A stretch of DNA of 10,515 bases from an uncultured Clostridia bacterium (GTDB taxonomy: Bacteria > Bacillota > Clostridia > Oscillospirales > Ruminococcaceae), in the NCBI GenBank assembly GCA_946613705.1, contig CAMOFU010000074.1, forward strand, positions 1-10,515, in the 5' to 3' direction. The notes under the pieces are model-generated. The model was not told the origin of the DNA. It saw nothing but the letters and a program-made list of their open reading frames with translations, and ran no database searches. Both the position numbers and the translations under genes were made by a program. Shown in pieces: positions 1 through 6,087 of this stretch (its first letter is position 1; every line of letters starts with the position of its first letter).

Positions 1-1
1 C

Positions 2-133
2 TGCCTCCTGCACAATGCAGGGCGCGACGGCATTGCGCTGTCGCCGCTGCGACCGCTTTTGCTTGACAATAATAATATGGTGTGGTATAATGATAACATC
101 AGAAGTATGGTTTGTTTCGGAGAAATAATATGA
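2..133 (+). CDS. Possible C-terminal tail of an upstream gene (partial)
   Basis: A frame is open from the left edge to a TGA at 131-133, which overlaps the next start codon as ATGA. Its first ~20 codons mostly end in G or C, like the real genes here, and it would read LLHNAGRDGIALSPLRPLL. The later part (about 66-133) is AT-rich and contains a full sigma-A promoter, so it looks less like coding DNA. The competing frame 1 stops earlier, at 64-66. No family is recognised. Either reading is possible, and the upstream sequence would decide. Confidence 0.3.
   Translation, partial: CLLHNAGRDGIALSPLRPLLLDNNNMVWYNDNIRSMVCFGEII
63..91 (+). promoter_or_regulatory. Consensus sigma-A promoter with extended -10
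   Basis: The -35 box TTGACA (63-68) and the -10 box TATAAT (86-91) are both perfect consensus, separated by exactly 17 bases. A TG at 83-84 makes the -10 an extended one. Transcription should start near 97-99, about 32 bases before the ATG at 130. It drives the serine hydrolase / ATPase / transporter operon. No operator-like repeat is seen next to it, which suggests strong expression, though this is inference. Confidence 0.9.
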
Positions 134-987
134 AGGAGCTTTCTGAGATCATCTCGCGGGCAGCGCTGAATGTACACGCCTGTGAGGTCTGTGCGGACGG
201 CAGGACCGTACAGCAGCACTTTTTTCACGGAGATGTGCGCTATCCCGTTTATTCGGCGACCAAGACCGTTACTGCCGCAGCCGCACTGATAGCGCACGCC
301 GAAAAGCGGCTGGATATCCATGCTCCGCTCTGCCAAAAGCTCGGTGAAAGATATCGGCGGATCGCACCCGAAGCGTTCGGCAGGCTCACCTTCGCCGACT
401 TTATGTCGATGCAGTGTGCGCCGTATCCGTTCAGACCGACCGAGCTTGAAGGCAGCGATGAGAACTGGCTGGAGGCGATCCTGTCTTATCCCGCGGATTA
501 CGGTGACAGACGGTATCATTACTCAAATATACCCGCGTATCTTGTGAGCGCAGCCTGCGAAAACGCCGTGGATATGCCGCTTGCAGAGTATCTGGGGCCG
601 AGGCTCTTTGAGCCGCTTGGGTGGGGCAGTCCAAAATATTGTACTTCTCCCGAGGGTCACTTCTACGGTGCAACGGGTATGGAGCTCACGCTTTCGCAGC
701 TTGCCCGACTGGGAAGGCTGCTGCTCGGCAAGGGCAGTATAGACGGCAGACAGCTGATACCCGCCGAGCTTGTGGGACAAGCCGTGGAGCCGCGCTGCAT
801 GGGCGAGGAATTCGGATACGGTTATTTTATAAGGATCATCGGGAACTGCTTCGAGATCAAGGGCAAGTGGGGTCAGAGCTGTATAGTCTGCCCCGATAAA
901 AGGCTTGTGGTGACTTGTCTTGCCGATGAAAAAGAAAACAGCAGCACTCTGAGCAGACTGCTTTACGAATATATTGGTCTGTTCTGA
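130..987 (+). CDS. Serine hydrolase, class C beta-lactamase/PBP-like fold
   Basis: The 285-aa protein belongs to the beta-lactamase-related serine hydrolases (AmpC/esterase/D-peptidase group). The nucleophile motif SxxK is Ser42-Ala-Thr-Lys45. The second motif YxN is Tyr131-Ser132-Asn133, inside a segment that fits the family (YHYSNIPAYL). The third-motif region is Lys244-Gly-Lys-Trp-Gly-Gln249, in place of the common HxG-type loop. There is no signal peptide or membrane segment, so it probably acts in the cytosol, unlike many secreted relatives. At 285 aa it is at the short end of the family. The start is the ATG at 130, with GGAGA six bases upstream (119-123); a TTG at 112 in the same frame lacks such a site. 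It is first in an operon with an RsbW-like ATPase and a MATE transporter. The substrate cannot be told from sequence; an esterase or peptide hydrolase is as likely as a beta-lactamase. Confidence 0.85.
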   Translation: MKELSEIISRAALNVHACEVCADGRTVQQHFFHGDVRYPVYSATKTVTAAAALIAHAEKRLDIHAPLCQKLGERYRRIAPEAFGRLTFADFMSMQCAPYPFRPTELEGSDENWLEAILSYPADYGDRRYHYSNIPAYLVSAACENAVDMPLAEYLGPRLFEPLGWGSPKYCTSPEGHFYGATGMELTLSQLARLGRLLLGKGSIDGRQLIPAELVGQAVEPRCMGEEFGYGYFIRIIGNCFEIKGKWGQSCIVCPDKRLVVTCLADEKENSSTLSRLLYEYIGLF

Positions 988-1000
988 AAGGAGGATATCC

Positions 1001-1411
1001 ATGGAAAAGCTTAAAATAGAGGCAAAGGTGGAGAATCTCGATAAGGTCACGGAATTTGTGGACGGTCTGCTCGAAGCTTACGACTGCCCGATGAAAACGA
1101 TGATGCGTATAGACGTGGCTGTGGAGGAGATATTTGTGAATGTTGCTCACTATGCCTACACACCCGATACGGGTGATGTTGAGATATGCGTTGATGTCAG
1201 CGGCGAACCTCCCTGTGCGGCTATAACCTTTACCGACAGCGGCGTGCCCTATGACCCGCTCGCCAAGGAGGATCCCGATGTGAGCCTTTCGCTGGATCAG
1301 AGACAGGTAGGCGGGCTCGGTATCTTTATGGTGAAGAAGAGCATGGACGATATGCGCTATGAGTACCGCGACGGGCAGAATGTTCTGACGCTGGTAAAAA
1401 ATCTTGTTTAG
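1001..1411 (+). CDS. RsbW/SpoIIAB-like ATP-binding protein (HATPase_c_2)
   Basis: The 136-aa protein is a stand-alone GHKL ATPase domain of the anti-sigma-factor kinase type. The N box is Glu42-Glu43 and Asn47 (VAVEEIFVNVAHYAY). The G1 box is Asp79-Ser-Gly81 in TDSGVPYDPL, and the glycine-rich G2 lid is GGLGIFMVKK (104-113). In the known family such proteins bind a sigma factor or phosphorylate a STAS-domain antagonist. Here neither a sigma factor nor a STAS protein is adjacent. The start at 1001 is set by a strong AAAGGAGG (987-994), six bases away and touching the stop codon of the hydrolase, so the two are co-translated. The next gene carries a second copy of this domain fused to a transporter, so this protein may act on the same partner. 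The target is not visible here. Confidence 0.88.
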   Translation: MEKLKIEAKVENLDKVTEFVDGLLEAYDCPMKTMMRIDVAVEEIFVNVAHYAYTPDTGDVEICVDVSGEPPCAAITFTDSGVPYDPLAKEDPDVSLSLDQRQVGGLGIFMVKKSMDDMRYEYRDGQNVLTLVKNLV

Positions 1412-1457
1412 CTTTGTGCTTCATGTTTGATGTTATTGGAATGGAATTGGTGAAAAT

Positions 1458-3212
1458 ATGATAAATAAGCTGTTCAGGCAGATGCTTGTAACACAGATAT
1501 TGTCTGCTATGACGGTCACGCTCTGTATGCTGATAGACAGCATCATGATAGGGCAGTTCCTGGGCGTTGACTCTATGAGTGCGTATCAGTACGCATCGCC
1601 CGTGCTGCTGGTGTTTGCAGCGATAGGAAGCATGATATCGGCGGGAGTCCAGGTAATGTGCGGCAAGACGATGGGCAGCGGCGACAAGGACGGCACAAAT
1701 GCCTGCTTCACCGCATCGGTGATACTTGCTGCGGTGATCTCCGCTGTGGGTGTGCTGGTGGTTTTCTTGTTCTCGGATCCGATCTGTACTCTGCTCGGCG
1801 CAGGCGAGCCGACTGCGGATAACGAGGTGTTCCGTCTGACGAAGGATTATCTTCGCGGCTTTATAATAGGTGCGCCCGCATTTATGGCAGCACAGATAAT
1901 GGTGCCGTATATGCAGATGTCGGGCAGCAGGATACGTCTGGTCGTTGCGGTCGCTGCAATGACAGTCGGCGATGTCGCGTTCGACCTGCTCAATGTGTTC
2001 GTGTTCAAGAAGGGCACCTTCGGAATGGGACTGGCTTCGTCGCTGAGCTATTATATCGCATTCGTTATAGGTGTTGCTTACTTCTTCAAGAAAAGCTGCA
2101 TCTTTAAGCTCAGACCCAAGCTGTTTACCCGCAAGGCCTGCCTGAGACTTTTTGCGGACGGAGTGCCGACGCTTATCAATCAGATCAGCCTCGTGCTGCT
2201 CACGCTCGTGCTGAACAAGCTGCTGCAAAGCACAGGCGGAAATGTCGCGGTCGCATCTTATATGGTAGTGTCTACAGTCGGGAATATATGCTATGCGTTC
2301 AGCTCGGGCGTTGCTTCGGTCGCGCTGACACTGTCCTCGATCTTCTACAGCGATGCTGACAGGTCCGCACTGAAGACCCTTGTTAAGACGATGACGCTCT
2401 ACGGAGTGGTGATATGCGCGGTAGTGACGGTCGCTATCTTTCTGGCGGCAAAGCCGCTGGTCATGCTGTTCGTTTCCGAGGAGAACAGGGACGCTTCCGC
2501 GTTCGCTGTAAGGGGACTGCGGCTGTTCGTCCTCTCGATCGTTCCCTGTGTGCTCAATACCAACTTCAAGAATTTCTATCAGGGCATCGAAAGGGTCGGG
2601 CTCACGATGACTATATCCGTGTTCCAGAACTTTGCCCTCACAGCGCTTTCTGCATTTGTTATCAGCCGTTTTGCGGGAGTGACGGGTGTGTGGCTCGGAT
2701 TCGTTACGGGCGAGAGCCTGACATTTATCGCAATAATAGCCTATGTATCCGCGAAGAACAAGGGCGTTTCCTTTACTGCCGAGGCATTTGCCCTGCTGCC
2801 CGAGGGATTCGGAGTCTCGGACAGCAATTGCTTTGAGCAGTCGATCACCGATGAGTCGCAGATCGTCGGGATATCAGAGCAGGCTTCGGTCTTCTGCATC
2901 GAGCACGGCATCGCTCCCAAGGTGAGCAAGCTGATCGCTCTCTCGATCGAGGAGATGTCGAACAATATCGTCCACTACGGTTTCAAGCAGGGGCATTCCA
3001 ACAGCATAGATATCAGGGTGATGCTCCGCGGCGATTCTCCTTCCCTGCGTATACGCGACAATTGCAGTTCGTTCGACCCCGTGAAGTATATGGAGCTCCA
3101 CGCCGATGACGACCCTGTTGCTCATATCGGTCTGCGAATGGTCATGAAGCTCGTGAAACGCGCGAACTATGTAAACTCGCTCGGGCTCAATAACCTTACG
3201 CTTGAAATGTGA
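1458..3212 (+). CDS. MATE-family transporter fused to a C-terminal RsbW-like ATPase domain
   Basis: The 584-aa protein has two parts. Residues 1 to about 440 form a MATE/MOP multidrug efflux transporter of normal length (typically about 450 aa) with about 12 hydrophobic segments; the family exports cationic compounds using a Na+ or H+ gradient. Residues about 450-584 form a GHKL domain related to RsbW. Its N box is Glu498-Glu499 and Asn502-Asn503 (LSIEEMSNNIVHYGF), Asp534 lies in RDNCSSFDP, and the lid is HIGLRMVMKL (556-565). In the DxGxxF box the glycine is replaced (Asp-Asn-Cys), so ATP binding may be altered. The start at 1458 has only a weak GGTGA four bases upstream, and a 46-base gap follows the previous gene. 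No frameshift separates the halves. The domain order suggests that transport is tied to partner-switch signalling, or that the transporter anchors the ATPase to the membrane; both are inference. Confidence 0.88.
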   Translation: MINKLFRQMLVTQILSAMTVTLCMLIDSIMIGQFLGVDSMSAYQYASPVLLVFAAIGSMISAGVQVMCGKTMGSGDKDGTNACFTASVILAAVISAVGVLVVFLFSDPICTLLGAGEPTADNEVFRLTKDYLRGFIIGAPAFMAAQIMVPYMQMSGSRIRLVVAVAAMTVGDVAFDLLNVFVFKKGTFGMGLASSLSYYIAFVIGVAYFFKKSCIFKLRPKLFTRKACLRLFADGVPTLINQISLVLLTLVLNKLLQSTGGNVAVASYMVVSTVGNICYAFSSGVASVALTLSSIFYSDADRSALKTLVKTMTLYGVVICAVVTVAIFLAAKPLVMLFVSEENRDASAFAVRGLRLFVLSIVPCVLNTNFKNFYQGIERVGLTMTISVFQNFALTALSAFVISRFAGVTGVWLGFVTGESLTFIAIIAYVSAKNKGVSFTAEAFALLPEGFGVSDSNCFEQSITDESQIVGISEQASVFCIEHGIAPKVSKLIALSIEEMSNNIVHYGFKQGHSNSIDIRVMLRGDSPSLRIRDNCSSFDPVKYMELHADDDPVAHIGLRMVMKLVKRANYVNSLGLNNLTLEM

Positions 3213-3226
3213 CCCGTGTTATCCCG

Positions 3227-3262
3227 CCCCTCCCTCGGACCTGTGCCGCGGGAGGGGTTTTT
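3227..3262 (+). terminator. Intrinsic terminator of the hydrolase/ATPase/MATE operon
   Basis: CCCCTCCC (3227-3234) pairs with GGGAGGGG (3250-3257). After one mismatch the stem continues with CGG/CCG (3236-3238 with 3246-3248), leaving a 7-base loop. Five T residues follow (3258-3262). It lies 14 bases after the transporter stop codon and closes the first operon. Confidence 0.92.
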
Positions 3263-3295
3263 ATGTGCGCAGACAGCGGATAGTTAAAGTGTATA

Positions 3296-3310
3296 GATTT
3301 GTCATAAATC
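3296..3310. promoter_or_regulatory. Possible operator upstream of the PFL promoter
   Basis: GATTT and AAATC form a perfect inverted repeat around GTCAT in an AT-rich stretch, 27 bases upstream of the -35 box. Size and position fit a binding site for a dimeric regulator, or simply an AT-rich UP-like region. It does not match the FNR, Crp or Rex consensus. Low certainty. Confidence 0.25.
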
Positions 3311-3337
3311 GTATGTTTTAATTTTATGCAATTGTCA

Positions 3338-3366
3338 TTGACTATTGAGGATAGATGTGTTATCAT
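3338..3366 (+). promoter_or_regulatory. Sigma-A promoter of the split PFL operon
   Basis: TTGACT (3338-3343) and TATCAT (3361-3366) are separated by 17 bases, with a TG at 3358-3359 forming an extended -10. AT-rich DNA lies upstream. Transcription should start near 3373, giving a leader of about 90 bases before the ATG at 3462. Being near consensus, it fits a highly expressed fermentation enzyme. Confidence 0.85.
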
Positions 3367-3388
3367 ATACTTAGGTTAATATGTTGTA

Positions 3389-3441
3389 GCGGAATTGTTT
3401 CGCAGCACTATATATAGTGTATGGCGGTATCGCATCACCGC
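3389..3441 (+). promoter_or_regulatory. Structured 5' leader of the PFL mRNA: three tandem inverted repeats
   Basis: Three inverted repeats lie in a row inside the predicted leader. GCGGAA/TTTCGC (3389-3403) has a 3-base loop and one G-U pair. CACTATATATAGTG (3406-3419) is a perfect 14-base palindrome, usable as a DNA operator. GCGGT/ACCGC (3424-3441) has an 8-base loop and ends five bases before the ribosome binding site AAAGGA at 3447-3452. They could be an operator, a translation-control structure or mRNA-stabilising hairpins. No known riboswitch class is recognised. Confidence 0.4.
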
Positions 3442-3461
3442 AGATGAAAGGACTGGTGTGT

Positions 3462-5531
3462 ATGTTCGGCGAACAGATGAGCGAGTGGGAGGGCTTCACC
3501 AAGGGAAGGTGGAGCAAGATACAGGTAGATGTCAGAGACTTTATACAGAAGAATTATACCCCCTATTACGGCGACGACAGCTTCCTTGCTCCCCCTACCG
3601 AGGCCACGAAGAAGCTGTGGGCTCAGGTCATGGAGCTGGCAAAGCAGGAAAGAGAAGCGGGCGGCGTGCTCGAAATGGATACGAAGATAGTTTCTACCAT
3701 CACCTCTCACGCTGCGGGGTATCTCAACAAGGATCTCGAGAAGATAGTCGGCTTGCAGACAGATAAGCCCTTCAAGCGCTCGCTGCAGCCATTCGGCGGT
3801 ATCAGGATGGCGCAGAATGCCTGCACCCAGAACGGCTATACCGTTGACCCCGAGGTAGTGAAGATATTTACCGAATACAGAAAAACACATAATCAGGGCG
3901 TGTTCGATGTCTATACTCCCGAGATGCGCCTTGCAAGGAAGTCCGCGATCATCACGGGCCTGCCCGATGCTTACGGCAGAGGACGTATAATCGGCGACTA
4001 CAGGCGGGTGGCGCTCTACGGTGTCGATCTGCTGATCGAGGACAAGAAGAACCAGCTTGCTACTTCGCTCGTGAGAATGACCTCGCCGAATATCCGTCTG
4101 CGTGAGGAGCTTGCCGAGCAGGTGAGGGCGCTCGAACAGCTCAAGGAGCTGGGCAGGATCTACGGAATGGATATCTCGCGTCCCGCCAAGAATGCGCAGC
4201 AGGCCGTGCAGTGGCTCTACTTCGGCTATCTTGCGGCGGTCAAGGAGCAGAACGGCGCGGCCATGTCACTGGGCAGGACCTCGACGTTCCTTGACATTTA
4301 TATCCAGCGTGACCTTGAAAGGCACCTTATCACCGAGCAGGAGGCGCAGGAGCTGATAGACCACTTCATTATGAAGCTCAGGCTCGTCAAGTTCGCGCGT
4401 ACTCCCGAGTATAACCAGCTCTTCTCAGGCGACCCGACGTGGGTGACCGAGTCTATCGGCGGTGTCGGCATCGACGGCACACCGATGGTGACGAAGAATT
4501 CGTTCAGATATCTGCATACTCTCGATAATCTCGGCACCGCGCCCGAGCCGAACATGACAGTGCTCTGGAGCTCAAAGCTGCCGCCCGATTTCAAGCGCTA
4601 CTGTGCTAAGATGTCCATTAAGACCTCTTCGATACAGTATGAGAACGACGACCTGATGAGAGAGACTCACGGCGACGATTATGCGATCGCCTGCTGTGTT
4701 TCTTCGATGCGTGTCGGAAAGGAGATGCAGTTCTTCGGCGCGAGGGCTAACCTTGCGAAGTGCCTGCTCTACGCTATAAACGGCGGTGTTGACGAGCGCC
4801 TGAAGATACAGGTCGGCCCCAAGTACAGGCGCGTGAGAGGCGAATATCTGGACTTTGACGATGTAATGGAGAAGTACGACGATATGATGGAGTGGCTCGC
4901 AGAGCTGTATGTGAACACCCTGAATATCATTCACTATATGCACGACAAATACTGCTATGAGAAGATACAGATGGCACTGCATGACAGAGATGTCAAGCGG
5001 TATTTCGCAACAGGCATCGCGGGACTGTCGGTAGTGGCGGATTCGCTCTCGGCTATAAAGTATGCCAAGGTAAGATGTATACGCGATGACGACGGAGTTG
5101 TCGTTGACTATCAGGTCGAGGGTGATTTCCCGAAATACGGCAATAACGACGACCGCGTGGATAAGATCGCTGTTGATATCGTCAGCCGCTTTATGAACAA
5201 GATCAGAAAGCACCACACCTACCGCAGCAGCGTGCCGACTATGTCGATACTGACTATCACATCAAATGTGGTCTACGGCAAGAAGACGGGCTCTACTCCC
5301 GACGGAAGAAAGATAGGTGTGCCGCTCGCCCCCGGTGCCAATCCGATGCACGGCAGAGATTCGCACGGTGCGCTCGCATCGCTTTCATCGGTCGCAAAGC
5401 TGCCGTGGAGAAATGCTCAGGACGGCATATCGAACACCTTCTCTATCGTGCCCGATGCTCTCGGCAAGGATCAGCAGGTGTTTGTCGGCGATATTGATAT
5501 CGAGTCGATAGCAAAGGAGTTTGAAGACTGA
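3462..5531 (+). CDS. pflB: Pyruvate formate-lyase large subunit, lacking its glycyl-radical domain
   Basis: The 689-aa protein is the catalytic barrel of formate C-acetyltransferase, which converts pyruvate and CoA to acetyl-CoA and formate in the cytosol during anaerobic growth. It follows E. coli PFL closely from WEGFTKG near the N-terminus to SIVPDALGKD near the end. The two catalytic cysteines are Cys411-Cys412 in YAIACCVSSM (E. coli 418-419), and Arg428 in FFGARANLAK matches E. coli Arg435. E. coli PFL is 760 aa; this protein stops just where the C-terminal radical domain should start and has no RVSGYAV loop. That loop is encoded separately at 5757-6008. The start is the ATG at 3462 with AAAGGA (3447-3452); a GTG at 3417 would add 15 residues but lies within a palindrome and has no ribosome site. 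The stop overlaps the next start (TGATG). Without the small subunit it should be inactive. No activating enzyme (pflA) lies in this window. Confidence 0.95.
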   Translation: MFGEQMSEWEGFTKGRWSKIQVDVRDFIQKNYTPYYGDDSFLAPPTEATKKLWAQVMELAKQEREAGGVLEMDTKIVSTITSHAAGYLNKDLEKIVGLQTDKPFKRSLQPFGGIRMAQNACTQNGYTVDPEVVKIFTEYRKTHNQGVFDVYTPEMRLARKSAIITGLPDAYGRGRIIGDYRRVALYGVDLLIEDKKNQLATSLVRMTSPNIRLREELAEQVRALEQLKELGRIYGMDISRPAKNAQQAVQWLYFGYLAAVKEQNGAAMSLGRTSTFLDIYIQRDLERHLITEQEAQELIDHFIMKLRLVKFARTPEYNQLFSGDPTWVTESIGGVGIDGTPMVTKNSFRYLHTLDNLGTAPEPNMTVLWSSKLPPDFKRYCAKMSIKTSSIQYENDDLMRETHGDDYAIACCVSSMRVGKEMQFFGARANLAKCLLYAINGGVDERLKIQVGPKYRRVRGEYLDFDDVMEKYDDMMEWLAELYVNTLNIIHYMHDKYCYEKIQMALHDRDVKRYFATGIAGLSVVADSLSAIKYAKVRCIRDDDGVVVDYQVEGDFPKYGNNDDRVDKIAVDIVSRFMNKIRKHHTYRSSVPTMSILTITSNVVYGKKTGSTPDGRKIGVPLAPGANPMHGRDSHGALASLSSVAKLPWRNAQDGISNTFSIVPDALGKDQQVFVGDIDIESIAKEFED

Positions 5532-5743
5532 TGGGAATGCTTGTTACAAGAGACGATGAGGAAGGCGAGCTCGACGAGCTCGTTTCGATGATAGATCTGC
5601 TTATGGAGCAGGGAAGCGGGCATCTTACGATCGACATTGACGAGAACGAGGACGGTATAAAGGTGAACCGCTACAGCACGAGCGACTGCGGAAAGGCAGG
5701 AGCCTGCGCCCAGCCCACCGAGCTGACAGACGAGGACGAATGA
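5531..5743 (+). CDS. 70-aa acidic protein, degenerate paralogue of the glycyl-radical domain
   Basis: This small protein sits between the two PFL pieces. Its start overlaps the large-subunit stop by one base, with AAAGGAG at 5513-5519, so it should be translationally coupled. An in-frame second ATG at 5537 is possible but further from that site. Residues 14-36 align without gaps to residues 11-33 of the radical subunit encoded next: Asp15, Leu17, Val18, Asp22, Glu26, Gly28, His31 and Leu32 are identical, and most other positions are conservative changes. It then diverges and has no RVSGYAV loop, so it cannot carry the radical. The tail has two cysteines, Cys53 and Cys59 (DCGKAGACAQP), and an acidic end. 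I infer a duplication that kept the docking part of the domain, perhaps a placeholder, chaperone or regulator of the open enzyme. The function is unknown. Confidence 0.8.
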   Translation: MGMLVTRDDEEGELDELVSMIDLLMEQGSGHLTIDIDENEDGIKVNRYSTSDCGKAGACAQPTELTDEDE

Positions 5744-5756
5744 AAGGAGCACCGAG

Positions 5757-6008
5757 ATGGCTAATAATATACCAAATGAAAAGCAGATAGACAATCTTGT
5801 TGAGCTGCTCGACGGATATGTTGAAAAGGGCGGGCATCACCTGAATGTGAATGTTTTCACACGGGAGACACTGCTCGATGCACAGGCTCACCCCGAGAAG
5901 TACCCGCAGCTGACAGTAAGAGTGTCGGGCTATGCGGTGAACTTTGTGAAGCTCACCAAGGAGCAGCAGGACGACGTTATATCAAGGACGTTCCACGACA
6001 GCATATGA
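5757..6008 (+). CDS. Stand-alone glycyl-radical subunit of pyruvate formate-lyase (GrcA-like)
   Basis: The 83-aa protein is the C-terminal domain of PFL made as a separate protein. It runs from LVELLDGYVEKGGHHLNVNV through EKYPQLTVRVSGYAV to LTKEQQDDVISRTF, matching the last ~75 residues of E. coli PFL. The radical-bearing residue is Gly58 (bases 5928-5930; E. coli Gly734). In the known mechanism an activating radical-SAM enzyme removes a hydrogen from this glycine, and oxygen cleaves the chain there. The start at 5757 has a strong AAAGGAG (5743-5749) seven bases away that overlaps the preceding stop. E. coli GrcA (YfiD, 127 aa) is a spare radical domain that repairs cut PFL; here the large subunit has no such domain of its own, so this one should be obligatory. 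It may be the replaceable part after oxygen damage. A terminator follows. Confidence 0.95.
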   Translation: MANNIPNEKQIDNLVELLDGYVEKGGHHLNVNVFTRETLLDAQAHPEKYPQLTVRVSGYAVNFVKLTKEQQDDVISRTFHDSI

Positions 6009-6015
6009 CGATCCG

Positions 6016-6047
6016 CAAGCAGTCCGAATTTTTGGACTGCTTGTTTT
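6016..6047 (+). terminator. Intrinsic terminator of the split PFL operon
   Basis: CAAGCAGTCC (6016-6025) pairs perfectly with GGACTGCTTG (6034-6043) in a 10-bp stem with an 8-base loop, followed by TTTT (6044-6047). It starts 8 bases after the stop codon of the radical subunit. The T-run is short, so some read-through into the DUF1848 gene is possible. Confidence 0.88.
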
Positions 6048-6061
6048 GCATTACCGATAAT
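6032..6061 (+). promoter_or_regulatory. Possible promoter for the DUF1848/helicase pair
   Basis: TTGGAC (6032-6037) and GATAAT (6056-6061) are 18 bases apart. The -35 box would lie in the loop and right arm of the PFL terminator. The predicted start near 6068 would give a leader of about 20 bases that includes the GGAGGG ribosome site. It is a moderate match; read-through from the PFL operon is the alternative. Confidence 0.3.
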
Positions 6062-6087
6062 TCCATGGCAGAACGGAGGGGTGAGAT

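Noticed and set aside
107..133. Eight-codon leader peptide overlapping the hydrolase start (ATGA)
   Set aside because: No ribosome site precedes it, and the overlap follows from the A-rich sequence around the real ATG at 130.
1423..1461. Twelve-codon frame between the ATPase and MATE genes, ending in ATGA
   Set aside because: It has no ribosome site and no sign of selection; it could be a coupling peptide, but nothing supports it.
3424..3441. Terminator in the PFL leader
   Set aside because: The hairpin has only a 5-bp stem and no T-run follows, so it is not an intrinsic terminator.
3417..3461. Upstream GTG start for the PFL large subunit
   Set aside because: It would add 15 residues with no match to the PFL N-terminus, lies inside the palindrome and hairpin region, and has no ribosome site; the ATG at 3462 has AAAGGA.
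5500..5760. Split PFL as the result of a frameshift or sequencing error
   Set aside because: No one- or two-base change would join the pieces: an unrelated 70-codon frame lies between them, each piece has its own strong ribosome site, and the large subunit ends in its own short tail.
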